Origin: Pyrus communis
Taxonomy: Eukaryota > Streptophyta > Magnoliopsida > Rosales > Rosaceae
DNA: 64,000 bases
Assembly (NCBI RefSeq): GCF_963583255.1
Contig: NC_084803.1
Coordinates: forward strand, 13,872,478 to 13,936,477
Direction of reading: 5' to 3'
This document shows, one piece after another, positions 47,265 through 59,959 of this stretch; the stretch's first letter is position 1; each line of letters opens with the position of its first letter. The notes under the pieces are model-generated. The model made no database searches and had not been told where the DNA came from. It saw only the letters and a program-made list of their open reading frames with translations. Position numbers and translations under genes: made by a program.

Positions 47265-48831
47265 CTAATTTCTTGCCGATTGCTGCACTGCTTGAACGGT
47301 TGCAATGAGTTGAGCCATAATGGCAGCATACTGGACAGCAGTATGTTGTGAAGTATATTGGTCTCCAAGGCCATACTCGGAAAAGTTTGGTTCCACATGC
47401 ATGAAGTGTCCTGGCAATGATCTTTTCGCCAAAGCCTGCTGCCAAATATCCATGAACTCTTCCATGACTTGCCTCGCTTTTTCCATCGAAGAAATGGGAA
47501 GGTACTCCAGCTGCAGAACATAAGTAACTTCAATTAACAAGGATCTAGTACAATGACAACATGAAATTATTTCTCAGAATTGCAAATTTGCCTTTCTATG
47601 GGAAGTAATTGAAGTTAACAGGGAGATCCAGAAATCAATCCAACGGAAATATTTGACGTCGTTAATCTATAAGGTGAAAGCTTAGAACAATAATAAAGAA
47701 ACCGACTTTTCATAAATTGCCAGAGCTTGGTTATTCACACTGCTCAGCAAAGAGTACTTCAGCATGTATTCCAATCTAGCGTGCAAACAAACTCTAATCG
47801 AGGTATCTAAACAAGAAAACTACTTTCGTCAGCATTACTATCAGCATTAACTCTTCCAACAAAGAGATCCTAAACAACCGTCAAAAACACTCGAATAAAA
47901 CAAAAAGGCACTTCTTAAATTGCAACCCTAGTCAAATTTCTAATATATTTTAAAATGCACATCTAACTTCTTAAACACTCATAAGTTTGCTAAATATCGA
48001 AATGGCGAACCCCGTGAAAAGAAAAACTAATCAGATCTCAACCAAATTTAAAGCCTAGAGCAAGTCCATACCTCCATAACTATTCCTCTCAAATTTTCTG
48101 AATGAGTAGGAATAACTTTCCCCACTCTCAATTGGAAGTCCCCGAGTTGATAATGAAACCCCTACAGATTAAACCATAAACCACCAAAGAATCAAATAAA
48201 ACCATTTTCTCAATTTCAACCTCCAAAATTCAGAACACCACACCTTCCAACTACACCAATTGAAGGGGGAAGGAGGGGGAAAACCTCAAAATAAAGCGAG
48301 ACCCTTGATTTGTAAGACTGTAACTTCTCCATAATCGTCTGAATTGATGAATCTGCCTCGAGAATTATCCGCTGCAACCGCATTATCAGGTAGTACTTAC
48401 TGGGTTGCTCCGGCAGCGCAATCCCCAGAAAATCACGCGCGGCCTCCCCCGTTAAAGAGGACTCTGATGATGCACATACAATGTACCATATCAAAATCTA
48501 ATTTTTCAAACAATTAACAAAACCCACAGACAAGATAGAAAAACAAAACAAATAAAAACATAAAATATGAGATATTTAGTAATTTACCTCGCAGTATGGG
48601 TTTGTAGAAGGTGATGGTGGCTTTCCACCTGCCTTCCTTGACGCCATTGATGCTCTCGACGCACTGCGTGACTTCGTTTATGATCTGACTGTTGACCGTC
48701 GTCCCTGCGTTGGGCTGCCAATGCAAAACCCTAAAATTGCAACACCGCAAAAATCAAGCACAAAACTTTATTATATATAAATTGTCCGAATATGTGATTA
48801 GGGTTTTCAGTGATTACCATTTGAGCGGCAT
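47265..48831 (-). CDS. MED20: Mediator complex subunit 20 (MED20a-like), five exons
   Basis: Exons 48831-48818, 48730-48588, 48463-48285, 48161-48072 and 47510-47265 join in frame to 223 residues, all with GT-AG introns. The 14-nt first exon encodes MPLKW with the codon split across the intron. Conserved blocks follow: [103 protein letters not shown] and [18 protein letters not shown]. The length is close to Arabidopsis MED20 (about 220). MED20 is a head-module subunit pairing with MED18 in the nucleus, linking activators to RNA polymerase II. No defect was seen, so it is likely functional. Confidence 0.95.
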
Positions 48832-50403
48832 TGCCTCGGATATCGGAGGTTTCTGATTAGGATTTTGCAGTCGATGTAGGACACTGACGGAGGAGATGAA
48901 GGGTTTTAGTGAGATAAGCAGAAGTAAAAGAAATTGGGATGCAAATGCATAAGCTCCAGAATCAATGAGCAAAGAATTTGAGAGGTAAACGGAAGATGAG
49001 ACTGAACAAAAATCTACAAAAAAAGGGGAAATTTCAGGTAGCAGGAGAGAGAGATACCTGGAGGCCGAGCTGAGAGGAAAGACAGATGGTAGAGGAGGGA
49101 GAAAGGGAGGGTGTAAATGAATTTTACGCGATTTTAAGAAGACAAATGAGTGGGATTACGTTTGATTTTCGTTAAAAGTCTATTTAAATTACATTTTGTT
49201 AATTTACTTTCTATCGTTTGTTTACCAAAAAAAAAAAAAAAAATTTCTCCAAGTTTGTTAAACCATTCTTTATTAATAGATTTTAAAATTAAAGTATAAT
49301 TGAATATTTTTATTAACTAGTTTAAAATCTTGAATGCATACATTCGGATTTTTATGAAGTATTATATGTATTTTTAATCCTAACTGAATCACTGAATTTC
49401 CATAGATTAAATTAAATACATTTGAATATGTAAATTTTTTTCAAAATCCTTTAAACTTTTAATTGAACACACATAAGCCCTTTTTTATAAACTTTTTTAC
49501 ATACAATATTCATCGTTTTTTCTAAGTGAAATATTGTAAGTTCGATTGCTGCGAATTATGAATTTACAATTAAGTTATTATAATTTAGTCATCAAAATTT
49601 CAAGTCGTTGAGATTAGCTCAAGTAGCAAAATACATGAAATAATGTTGAAATTGGGATAAGTTCATTATTCATTTTCTTAAATGTAACTAAAAGAAAATT
49701 TTTAGCTCATACATTAACCTTTTTTTTGTTTTCTAGTACGAGATATTTTTTTGTGTTTCCACGACGCGGCTCAATACACCGCTAGTTCAATACATTTTTA
49801 ACAATAGCGAGCATCTTATGTTCTCGAATATGACTATCATAAATAAAAGTTTTAAATTAATAATGACATCAACTAGAAAAATTATTAGACATTGACTTAT
49901 ATGTCTTTCGAAGTTTAGTCGTGAGCATCATGTGATGAAATTAACAGAAAATATAATAGTTGGCCGAGCACGAATACAAAGTTTATAGGGACGAGATCGA
50001 ATTCAAAGTTTTTAAAGGGCGAAATCAAATTCAGTGTTTTTCAAGGACTAAATCGAATTAAAATTGAAAGGTCCTAAGAGCAAAGTAAAACCGAGGTTGA
50101 AAATTAAGTCCCTTTTGTTTATTTTATTTACAAAGGAGTCCCTGCTTTTTAGCGCGAGGCGGTTTAAAGAAAGTACAAGAAGAGAGCCTTGGTACATGAG
50201 GAGAGACAGCAGAAGGCAGAGAGTGACTGTGTGAGCGTCTTCGTCTTCTCTCAATCTCCAACCCCAAAATTCCCAGAAAAGTTGCGTTCTTTGCGTCCAA
50301 TTGGCGGCATCCGTTCACATTCTCCGGCCAGTTCGCGAAGCCGAGAAGATATGCAAGGCGGAGCTAGGGTGCTTTCTCAGTTTTTGTGTGATTTGCGGAA
50401 TCA
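48832..50403. other. Divergent intergenic region between MED20 and the CTR9-like copy
   Basis: About 1.6 kb. The first 250 bases hold the MED20 leader/promoter with a GGAGAGAGAGATACCTGG stretch near 49044 that may mark a leader-intron donor on the minus strand. The rest is A+T-rich. The last 200 bases look like the leader of the CTR9-like copy. Confidence 0.5.
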
Positions 50404-52922
50404 ATGGCGTGCGTGTACGTACCGGTGCAGAACTCGGAGGAGGAGGTGCGGGTGGTTCTGGATCAGCTCCCTAAGGAAGCTAATGATATCATCGACATCC
50501 TCAAGGCATTTTCTGCATTCAAGATTGTACTAGAAGGAGACCGAGAAAATGTTACTGCCCTTTTGGGTCTGGTATATTCATTGAATTTATCTGATTAACA
50601 ATGCAATTATGCCTGCCGTTTTCATGGATTACATGCATGAAAATGTGATGAAAATTTCAGTATATGAAAAGCAAAACAGAAGATATTCGTAGCTTTTTAC
50701 TTATTGCTCTTCCCTGTCTATGCTTTATCAGTGCATCAAAACTTGAACGCTGTCTCTTTTACTTTCAATAATTCATTCTATAGTCTTTTGATTATGGGTG
50801 CAAAACTTTTGTTGGGTGTCCACCATGTGATGTACTTGGCTATCCAGGAATCCATGATCGATTATGGTGCTCTGGCTAGCAAAATATTTAAGAGGAAAAT
50901 TGGCAAAGGTACACTGGGGTGGATATTTTAACGGCAGATAGCAGCTAGGGAAATAAAATTTACATTGAGATTCAGGGGGAACTCATTTGAAATATAACAG
51001 AAACAGACCTGGTTGCCCCAGAGAGAACAAATTGGGACTCACTTGGTTAGTGGATAAACACTTCAATTTGTTGTGATTTGTAAACAATTTGCCGCTGATA
51101 TCTGCAGGCATGCGTTGAATTCAATCGTGGGCACTATTCAGATTCATTGGAGCTCTACAAGGTTTGTATTTTCAATCCCACTGTTTGCTAATGGAAAGAA
51201 CACAAGAATGCATACATTCTAACCTCTAGAATTTGTTATTTGTCTTTGAATTGATTGTGTTTGAGTTAGATCCAGAAAATGTTGAGGCTCTTGTTGCACT
51301 TGCAATTCTTGATTGGATACTGTTTATTTAGGTCGATTGATTATTGATATCATGGGCATCCTTCTCTCTTTCAACGAGTAGTCTAACATTCAGGCTATAT
51401 TATACTTAATAACTGCTGGAATAAGGAAAGGAATGGAGAAAATGCAGAGAGCTTTTGAGATATACCCTTATTGTGCAATGGCCTCGAATTATTTGGCAAA
51501 CCATTTTTTCTACACTGGTCAGCACTTTCTGGTTGAGCAACTAACTGAAACTGCATTGGCTGTGACCAACCATGGACCGACAAAGTCACATTCCTACTAC
51601 AATTTAGCACGATCTTACCATAGCAAGGTTAGGAAAAGCTATGCTTTTTACTTTTTAAACGAAAAGGTCTTTCTTTTTCTTGGTATTATAATGTTGATGG
51701 GGTTCTTCACATTTTCTATATTGTGTTGGTTAAACATTTTGAGGTGGAAAGAGTTTTCTGCTGTACAACGTCAATGCTTTTTGGCGGCTTCTATGCGTGT
51801 CTCTGTAGATGTGGGTTGATTGTTCATTGAATGATTAATTTTAGGCCACATTTTGGTTCCAGATGCTACTATGCTTTCTAATGTGGTGTCTAGCTAAACA
51901 AATTCCTAAGGTGAACCCATGATGAAATTGTCAGTAATTTTAGTTACTAACTTGCTGCTGGAAATGAACACTTTCAAACAAGTGAAGATAAATTGTTAGT
52001 CTTGAGGCCTCATTTGATTTAATGCAATCAAGGCCATTAATTTTAGCCATGCAACCAGGATTCTAAATGTTACATCTGTTTGTTGTTGCTGGATTGCAGG
52101 GTGACTATGATAAGGCTGGAGTTTACTACATGGCATCCGTCAAGGAGATCAGTAAACCCCATGAGTTCGTATTTCCTTATTATGGTCAGTTACCATCAGC
52201 CATTAACAATCTTCTGTGCTTACACTTGTCATGAGAGTGATGTGTTGGCATAGTATTTGTAACGATTATGATGTATGTAATGTACCTTCTGCAGACTTCA
52301 ACATAATTTCTCTCTCTATTTTTTTTTGTGGATCCACATCCTTTGTTGTCATTGTTTGCATTGGCATGCATACTTCAACCAGGCCTATGACATTTTCAGC
52401 ACATTGTTGAAGCATGATTAGTCATGTAACATTGTTCGCATTCACTTAGTTCTTTCATAATATTGGGCTCTTTGCGACAGGTTTGGGACAAGTACAACTG
52501 AAGATGGGATATCTTAGAAGTTCGCTGTCGAACTTTGAAAAGGTTTTGGAGGTTTACCCTGTTAATAGTGACACATTGAAAGTGAGTTGAAACTTGAAAT
52601 GGAATAATGTTAAATGATCCATTTTTTGGATTGTTTTTGTACCTTTTCAATTTCCCTTACCCATAGGTCCTTGGGCACGTATACGTTCAGCTTGGGCAGA
52701 CTGAGAAGGCCTTGGAATTTATGAGGAAGGCCACAAAAGTCGACCCAAATGATTCCCAGGTAATCAATTCTCTATATTACTCTCTGATGTGTTCTGACCT
52801 TGTGGATTTTTAAGAACTGGTTTGTGTGAATCTGCTAGCTGAACACCTAAATCCACATTATGTTGAGCTCTTGACGATGATAAGCAGAATGGAGACGCCG
52901 ATCTTGACGATGAGGATTAAGA
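50404..52922 (+). pseudogene. CTR9: Truncated CTR9/ELF8 (VIP6) copy, Paf1 complex TPR protein
   Basis: Exon 50404-50571 begins with the CTR9 start VYVPVQNSEEEVRVVLDQLP. At DILKA it jumps directly to AFKIVLEGDREN, skipping more than 100 residues of the normal protein. Then follow 51108-51161 (ACVEFNRGHYSDSLELYK), an isolated DPENVEALVALAILD near 51273, GIRKGMEKMQRAFEIYPYC...SYHSK ending 51627, 52100-52184, 52481-52581 and 52667-52759 (LGHVYVQLGQTEKALEFM), each with good splice sites. Another TPR exon is missing between ELYK and DPENVEAL. Nothing after about residue 450 of the roughly 1,000-residue family is present, apart from a short acidic NGDADLDDED and stop at 52922. Confidence 0.87.
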
Positions 52923-54082
52923 TCCCTTCATTATGTTGAGCTCTACAAGATCAGCGGTAAATATGTCTTACAATTCTGAACAAATAATAATCTTTAAATT
53001 AAGGCATGAACTTTCTTAGTTAGACAGTTGATGTGCCGGTGCTTTGTTTTTCTGTTGGTCGTCCTGTTGGCAATTGTCAGTCGTCGATAGAGATGCATTG
53101 TGTGGTTCAGCAGGAACGCCGTGCATCTGTGACGGGTTGATTTCTCCTTGAGTTGAAACGACAGTGCATAAGCTGAGAGCTTTCTGCTTTCTGTTCTTTC
53201 CGAAACTGAGGTATTTGATGGACAAAACAAAACCCACTCAGATTCTGAGACATGTGAGGATTGAGACCGTGAGACGTGAGAGTGCACATCACATCTAACT
53301 TCTCTGAACGTGCTGAAATCTGAAAGCACTTCTATCTGAAAAGCACTTCTCTGAAAAGCACTTATACCTAACCAGAGACCCACTCACTCAACACTGGCTT
53401 CTGCACCATTCAGATTACATAGTGCTGCTTCTGCTTAAAGCTTCCTCTGCTGCCTCGTTTCTATGACTAAACAACTTTCACGCCATGCTTTCTTTTTTCT
53501 GGTTCTGCAGGTTTAACTTTTAACAACTAACTTTAGCCCCAAGAAAGCACTACAATATCGAAAGGGTCCATTCCCACCTTTTTTCCCCTTTTCTCCGCTA
53601 TTTCATCGCAGGCTAGTGATTTTCACGATCTCTTTTAGCCTCTATTTATAAAATATTCATTTTGGAGTGCAGACGGCTATCCATCTTTGGTACCGAGTGA
53701 AGAGGATTTTCTGCACATGCCTAAGTTTGTAGAATCATTAGTTAGAGTTAATTGTAAATTATGATTTAAATGCTTGGGATCCAACATAAATATTCTATTT
53801 AATACCTGAAGAATTGGCAGCTAGCTCTTTTGTATGAAGCAGCAGAGTGGTTGGCATCTTTTGAAAGCTTTTTTGGGACTAAATTTTTGTGTAATTTTAT
53901 AAAAACAGTAGTGTATCTGCATTGTCCAATTCACCAAAATATTATCTCTGTAAATCTACTGCCTGTCATATTTATACTTTTTAAAGGAAATATATAGCTG
54001 GTGCACGTGCATCTCTTCCTTTTACCCTTTGTTGTTTTCCTTTTTCTGGTTTCTTTTACCCATAAATATCTGAATATATGGA
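52923..54082. other. Intergenic DNA, possible leader-like sequence, no gene
   Basis: The 129-codon minus-strand frame at 53383-52994 has no recognisable motif and ordinary composition, and I treat it as chance. AGCACTTCTCTGAAAAGCAC is a short local repeat (53326-53360). Confidence 0.45.
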
Positions 54083-54084
54083 AA

Positions 54085-54232
54085 GGGATGTGATATCCAC
54101 GTACCTTTTTTTACTTCTCACACACCTTTTTAATTTTCGACCATCGGATCGGATGAATTGAAAAAGATCAATGAATAGAAATTAACAAAGGGTGTGTGAG
54201 AAATAAAATGGGGTGTGTGGATAGCACACCCC
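54085..54232. mobile_element. MITE copy 1 of an adjacent pair
   Basis: The left end GGGATGTGATATCCACGTACC and TTACTTCTCACACACC pair with the reversed right end (GGGGTGTGCTATCCACACACC, TATTTCTCACACACC), arms about 45 bases. The interior is TTTCGACCATCGGATCGGAT. Confidence 0.78.
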
Positions 54233-54293
54233 ATATGGAAATACAAAGGTTAAAAAAGAGCAGGAGGACTGTAAACAGAGCTAATTTAAACGT

Positions 54294-54439
54294 AGGGCAG
54301 TGCTATCTACACACTTATTTTTACTTCTCACATATTTCTCTCAATTTTTTATCATTGCGTCAAATGGATTGAAGAATATCAACGGACAAATTAACAAGGA
54401 TGTGAGAGGTAAAAATGGATGTGTAGATAGCATTACCCT
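54294..54439. mobile_element. MITE copy 2 of an adjacent pair
   Basis: Ends AGGGCAGTGCTATCTACACA and reversed AGGGTAATGCTATCTACACA. It shares TTACTTCTCACA and the ATCATTGCGTCAAATGGATTGA interior theme with copy 1 only 60 bp away. The flanking AAACGT/AAATGT is a possible duplication. Confidence 0.78.
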
Positions 54440-55646
54440 AAATGTAAAGGATCAGTTTCTTAAATCTGCAAATCTCAGTGTTGCACGCATGGAAATTCAC
54501 AATACACATGTCAAAATGTAATTTTTCTGACACGAGTGATCGCGAAGCCAACTGTTTTTCATTTACCTCCTAAGGAATGAGGAAAACTTATGGACGCTCA
54601 AACCGAATCATTAGTAGGTCAACTCTTACAAAAGCATGTATTTTAGTCATATTCAATTACACGTTGGTCACACCAGGTGCAAGAGTGTCAGGAAGCCTTA
54701 CTAAAGTTTCCTTTTGAAAGAGGTGGAGGCACATCCATGGTCCTGATTCCTGAGGAGTCTTTTTTCGGCTAGCTCTCAAGAAAGGAGAAAAGTTTGTGTA
54801 GAAGCACCTAGACCGCGTATTGTAAAACATCTGTCACCAAAGTATGAGACCCCATGTATATTGATTTAAGTCGACTCCATTTCCGCGTTCATCCACCTAA
54901 TGTGAAAATACCCTGATTAAACAGCTTTCTCAAAGTTTTGCTATAGAGAAGAAGGAAAGGCCATTATGATAGGAGTCGGATTCTCTCTCCCCTCACGTGT
55001 TCTACTTTCATTTTGGCCGTCCAAAAACATTTATAATATGCTAGAAACGAAAGTAGACACACAGAAAGGGGAGGAGAGAGAGAGACTTATTTTCCAAATT
55101 ATAGTGGCTGGTGGATGTATTTATAAGGGTGATGAATGCTTGTAGCCTTGGGTTCAGAGATTTCCAAGGAAAGATTGGAGTTTACTCTTTTGCCAACAGA
55201 ACCTGGGTTGAACTGTGGAAGCTCAGAGTCTCAGAGTCAGCACTGACAAATATTTTAGCCAAAATCTTGGGTCCATTTGGGTCCCCTCCTCAATTATGTC
55301 TTCAAACACAAAACATCAAAAATAATCTGATTCAACCAAAAAATAAATAAACCAGATTTGGGCTGACTCATTTGGAACTATTTATGATGAAGACCAGGAC
55401 ATCAACCAAGATTGTCAGAGATTGTCAGAGAAAGACTTAGGAGTTAGGACCCTTCATTTAGAACACAATAATCCGATTCAACCACATTCAGACATAATAT
55501 TAAATTAAAATAAAATAATTAAAAATAAATATTCCAATACTAATTAGACATTGCATTACACACACACACTAAAATGAAAATAAAGTAGTGACACCCTGCA
55601 AGTACAGTTTTGGCCTTTGATTCAGAGAACGAGTACTGGAAAAAAC
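54440..55646. other. Intergenic and 3' flank of GRF gene
   Basis: No gene recognised. The GRF 3' UTR would occupy the last few hundred bases on the minus strand. Confidence 0.45.
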
Positions 55647-57610
55647 TCAGCCATCTGCAAAAAACCAAAAACATATGGAACTTATTAGACAAAGATCTCA
55701 ACTGGGTCTGAATAATTATGGACACTGTATTGGCTAATTAACTGAGGTGACTGTAGTCACATTAGCTAAAGCAGATGCACCCGAGTTTGAATCTCTTTCC
55801 GTAGTTTGAATTAATTTAAGGGCTTAGAGTAAATATTTGCTTATATCATAAACAAACTCACAAGTAAATGCATTTGTAAGTCAGCTTACTATTGTGATGT
55901 CTTGAGGTGAAGACGGGGAAGTCATGACCAGACGTAGGAATGGAGATTGAGAGCCTGGTGGTGGAAACCGATCCGCTGTTCGATGATTTATCATCCAAAT
56001 CGAGCCACGAATCTTTATCTTTAGGGGGCCATTCGTCGAAGAATCGATGAATGGTCTTCTGGGATCCTTCATTTCGGTCCATAGCGTAGTAATGCTGCTG
56101 CTGCTGATGATGATGATCTTGCTTTTGATGTTTGATGCTCTGAAGCTGCTGATCCTGCTGATCACTCTGAAAAGCAGAGCAGCTTCTCTGTTTCGAAGAC
56201 GAAGAAGTACTAATTGTGAGCGGTGTGAACTGCCAGGAATCGTCCAAGGATGAAGAGCCAGAGAAGCGTCTCACTGTGCCTGAAGGCTCTGAGAAGAATG
56301 CATGTTCATCCACCTCCTCCTTCATCCCGTAAGCATACCTGTTTCTTCTCCAACCAATAACAACAAAAACACAACTACAATCAACAAATTTTTTCTTGAC
56401 AATACGATATTTTAAACTACTTAATTTGCATAGAGGGCAAACAAGCTCAATAGTCTAAAGAACGAACACTGCTCTGGCCAACCGGCATAAATCACAGACA
56501 GGCACATTGCTCTCGCCAACCGGCATAAACTCACAAAGGGCACACCGCCCGGCCGACCGGCTTAAACCAAATTCGTCTACGTTGCTATGGTCAACCGGCC
56601 TAAACCCACAAGCAATAAATAAGGACAGGCACACTGACATGACCGACTTAAACTTAGGACGTGCACACTACTCTAGCCAACCGGCATAAGGGCCGGGTAA
56701 GCATCGAGGACAAACACACCGCCCTTAACTGCCCTAAAATGCTTAAAACAGATGCAGGAAAATAAGTAGCATAATTTTGTGTTTGGGACAAACCTGTATT
56801 CTGAGCTGGGTTGGGGATAAGAACCAGAGTCCAAAAACAAGGAAGTAGCGTTTCTCTCTTGATGTGGGAATCCAATTCCGGGAGGCCTTGGAGAAGGTGA
56901 GTGATGATGATAGAGGAAAGGGTAAGGGTGGGAATCAGAGGAGGAGAGAGAAGAGAGCGATGAGGAAAGGGAATGAAAAGCTGCAGGACTTGGAGAAGCC
57001 GAACAAGTGTTGATTTTGGTGGTAATTGTTGAAGTGTTTGATGACTTTGATGTTTTGAGAACTTCCACAGGCTTTCTTGAACGGTTTTTCCCTCTGTGCA
57101 TGTGCCTCTCGCAGTATTTCGAATCCAGAAACGCCTCTTTTGAGCACCTCCATTTTTTCCCATCTGTTCTTCTGCACCTTCCTGGCTCTGGGTCTATTTT
57201 TCTTCCTAATCCCATCTGGAAACAGTTCCATCCAACTGCAAGAAAAAGCCCACAACTCAAAACTTCAAAGTTCCATTCATTTCACAAAACCAACAAATAT
57301 TATGCACTCAAAACTTCAAAGTTGCATTTCTTTTACAAAACCCAGAAATAATATGCACTCAAAAGTATAAAGTTCCCTTCATTTTAGATTGAGAGAGGGA
57401 GAGAGGCTTACTGTGAGGAGGGTGGTGAGAGAAGATCTTTGGAGGGAGAGGGGAGTCCAAGCTACAGGAGCTTCTTTTGAGGGAGAAGAGGAGATCAGGA
57501 GGGATGGAGATTCCAGAAACCATGTACTTGTAGATAAGAGCTTGGTGCTCAAGCTCCTGCCACTGAGATGGAGTGAAAGGAAACCTGCCGCTTCTTCCAG
57601 TGCTACTCAT
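55647..57610 (-). CDS. Growth-regulating factor (GRF), QLQ and WRC domains
   Basis: Exons 57610-57412, 57235-56794, 56338-55890 and, less surely, 55654-55647 give about 365 residues. QLQ occupies about residues 10-47 ([20 protein letters not shown]), where GIF coactivators dock. WRC lies at about 80-123: [36 protein letters not shown], with the C-x9-C-x10-C-x2-H zinc ligands and basic nuclear signal. The rest is Ser/Gln/His-rich, including an FFD-type block ([17 protein letters not shown]). GRFs are nuclear regulators of leaf and organ cell proliferation. A miR396 site lies in exon 2. Introns are 176, 455 and about 235 bp. Without the tiny last exon, exon 3 would read through to a stop at 55858. 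Confidence 0.9.
56460..56720. repeat. 37-38-bp minisatellite in GRF intron 2
   Basis: CCAACCGGCATAAA or a variant recurs at 56478, 56516, 56553, 56591, 56640 and 56677 (spacing 38, 37, 38, 49, 37). The spacers contain CACA-AGGGCACAC-like words. G+C is much higher than in the rest of the intron. Confidence 0.88.
57063..57084 (-). promoter_or_regulatory. miR396 target site in GRF exon 2
   Basis: The plus strand is TTCCACAGGCTTTCTTGAAC then GG. It equals miR396 (UUCCACAGCUUUCUUGAAC-) with one extra G, the bulge typical of GRF targets. It encodes RSRKPVE at the end of the WRC domain. Confidence 0.93.
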
Positions 57611-58062
57611 ACTATTTTTTAATTATTTCCCAAATCAGAAGGAAGGAAGAAAGAGCAGAAAACCAGAAACTTGGTTTTCAAAGAAACCAAAGACAAAGAG
57701 AGAGAGAAAGAAAAGATGAAACCTGAGACTGGTTTATTTCAGATTTCAGAGTGCAGAAACAAAGAAGAGAGAAGGGTTGGGGGGAGAGAGAGAGAGAGAG
57801 AGGGAAAGAGAGAGAGGAGAGTTGCTAATAGGTATATTTATTTTCAGGGACCATTTAGCTGCAGAATCTTCTGTACATGGATAAAACTAATGGTTCTGAT
57901 TACAGTACTGCCGCTGCTGCCTCTGCTGCTTGCCATTGCCATTTCCCCACCTCCCCTCTCTCTCCTCTCTCTCTCTCTGACTCTGCAAATATTATGACTG
58001 TACCTCTGTTGCTTCTGACTCTGCATCTAAGCTGCTGCAGCTGTGGCAGCTCTTGTGTCTGA
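57611..58062 (-). promoter_or_regulatory. GRF upstream/leader with purine-pyrimidine microsatellites
   Basis: GA-rich runs at 57695-57720 and 57780-57822 on the plus strand give CT-rich tracts in the GRF leader, and GGGGAGAGAGAGAG is uninterrupted at about 57780. CT-rich leaders are common in plant regulators. No start site can be fixed. Confidence 0.5.
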
Positions 58063-59031
58063 CAACTCTACGGAAATGCAGAAACTAAAGCCAAGTGAAT
58101 ATGTAAACAAATAAACAGTAAACACTTATTAGAAAAAGAGTAACAAAAAAAATCATTATTATTAGTAGAAAAATGATGTTTTCTTCACGATCATTTTTTC
58201 TTTCTTTTGCATTCCTGTTTATTTATTATTTTTATTTATTCACTTTAAAAGCTAAAATTAATAGACCAACAAAACAAGTTATTAATTACTTGCATCTTTT
58301 AGAAAAAGTAATAATTTTTATTACAAACGATATTATGTGTCACTATTTATACAAAAAAAAAGAGTATGTTTGAATTCGGGATGAAATAAATTGAAAAGAA
58401 AGATACTAATTACTAAAATAATCCACCCGTGCCCGAGAAATGAACATTCTTCATTCAAGCATATTGTAGCTTCACATACCAAAAAGTAATTCGTTAAAGA
58501 AAGTGAAAAATCTCAGCGCACACGTTAAACTGTGATTAATAAAACACAAGAAGTTTTACTTCGGATGCGAGTAGCAAAGTATTTTCTTTAATATGATTAT
58601 TCTCTAGAGAGAGAGAGAGAGAGAGAGAGTTGGTGTGTGCATGTCTGGGTGGCCTGATCAGAGATTGTACGGTGTTGTTGGGGCTTTTACTGCAGCTACT
58701 AACCCTTTTACTTTTATTTTCTTCTGTTCCTTTACCTCAGGGAGAGTCAGAGTCAGAGAGAGCCACTTACAATCTGGCCTTTCTCTATTTCGGAAATTTA
58801 GAAAAACCCCAGTGATTCAGATTTCAGAGCGGCAAGACCGCTTCTGGCTTCTGATTTCCCACATCAAACACACCACCACCTCACCTCACTTTACTTATTA
58901 CCCCTTCTTTCTTCTTTCTTTCTTTTTTTCTTTTTCTTTTCTTCAATTTTATTGTGATTTTTATTTTTATTTTATAGTTTTATGCTTTTGCTTTTGATTC
59001 AAATGCACAATAAATTTTTCAGTCTGATCGT

Positions 59032-59167
59032 CACACGAGATGGTATATCATGTGTCTTTATAAAAATTTTGGGTTATATGTGTTAAAAGGTTAATAACTT
59101 AAAAATTAAAATTTTTCACCACTTACATAAAAACATATGGTGTACCATCTGTGTTCCTATCACAACT
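59032..59167. mobile_element. Foldback MITE
   Basis: CACGAGATGGTATATCATGTGTC at the left pairs with the reverse complement of ACATATGGTGTACCATCTGTG. The loop is A+T-rich. The duplication was not determined. Confidence 0.6.
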
Positions 59168-59959
59168 AAAAAGTTCTTCAAATGCAAAGATTTTACACTC
59201 TTGCTTGCCTTGCCTTCTTCTTCATACACCTTTTTTTTTATGCCCAATCAGGCAAACTATAATCCTCTATACGGCCCTTCTTTTTTAGCCACTTGTAATG
59301 CGTAGAGATGGCAAATCAAACTGAATGGATTTTTATAATTACTCATTAACAATCTAATGAGTTGAACTGTCATCTCTAGCTTTCTGTAGCGGTTCTAATA
59401 TTTGTAACACCGCTCAGAAGTGCACCATGCTAAAGAGAGAGCACCAATGTCATTAATTTGGCAAAATGATTTTCACTCTTTTATTCATTTGCACACTGCC
59501 TCTGTTTCTAATTTTCTTTTGTTCTCTTTTAATTTATTTAATCTAAAACGGAAAATAAATAAGATGGTCGAAAATCACTCTCCTTAATGTATGGTTAATT
59601 ATCATTATTACTGATCTAAAGGAAACATTCTGTTGTTCTTTTGTGGTTTCTCACTGGATTAATTTCTTATGGACAACTTCAGTCATTTATTTATTTTTTG
59701 GCTGAAATGCCAAGTTTTCAATAAATGGGTTTTTCAGGCATATCATGGCAGACCCATGATACAAGTAGCAGGACATTGTATACAGACTAAATATGAACAT
59801 CTGTTTTATTTATTTTTATTGTAGGAAGAAAATAAGAAACGAAACTCATTTTTTCTAAAAAAAATAAATAAATGTATGACCTTACCCAAACCCAAAGGAT
59901 GGCCTACCACTAACATGCAATATCAATTTTTTATTTTTTATTTTTTTTATTTTTATTTT

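Noticed and set aside
52994..53383. 129-codon minus-strand frame as a gene
   Set aside because: Ordinary composition, no motif, overlapping alternative frames and no splice or start context.
56935..57370. Plus-strand and alternative-frame ORFs of about 100 codons over the GRF exons
   Set aside because: They are shadows of the WRC exon, which has strong family evidence on the minus strand.
58635..58997. 120-codon plus-strand frame upstream of GRF
   Set aside because: The second half is poly-Phe/Ser low complexity from a T-rich tract and no family is recognisable.
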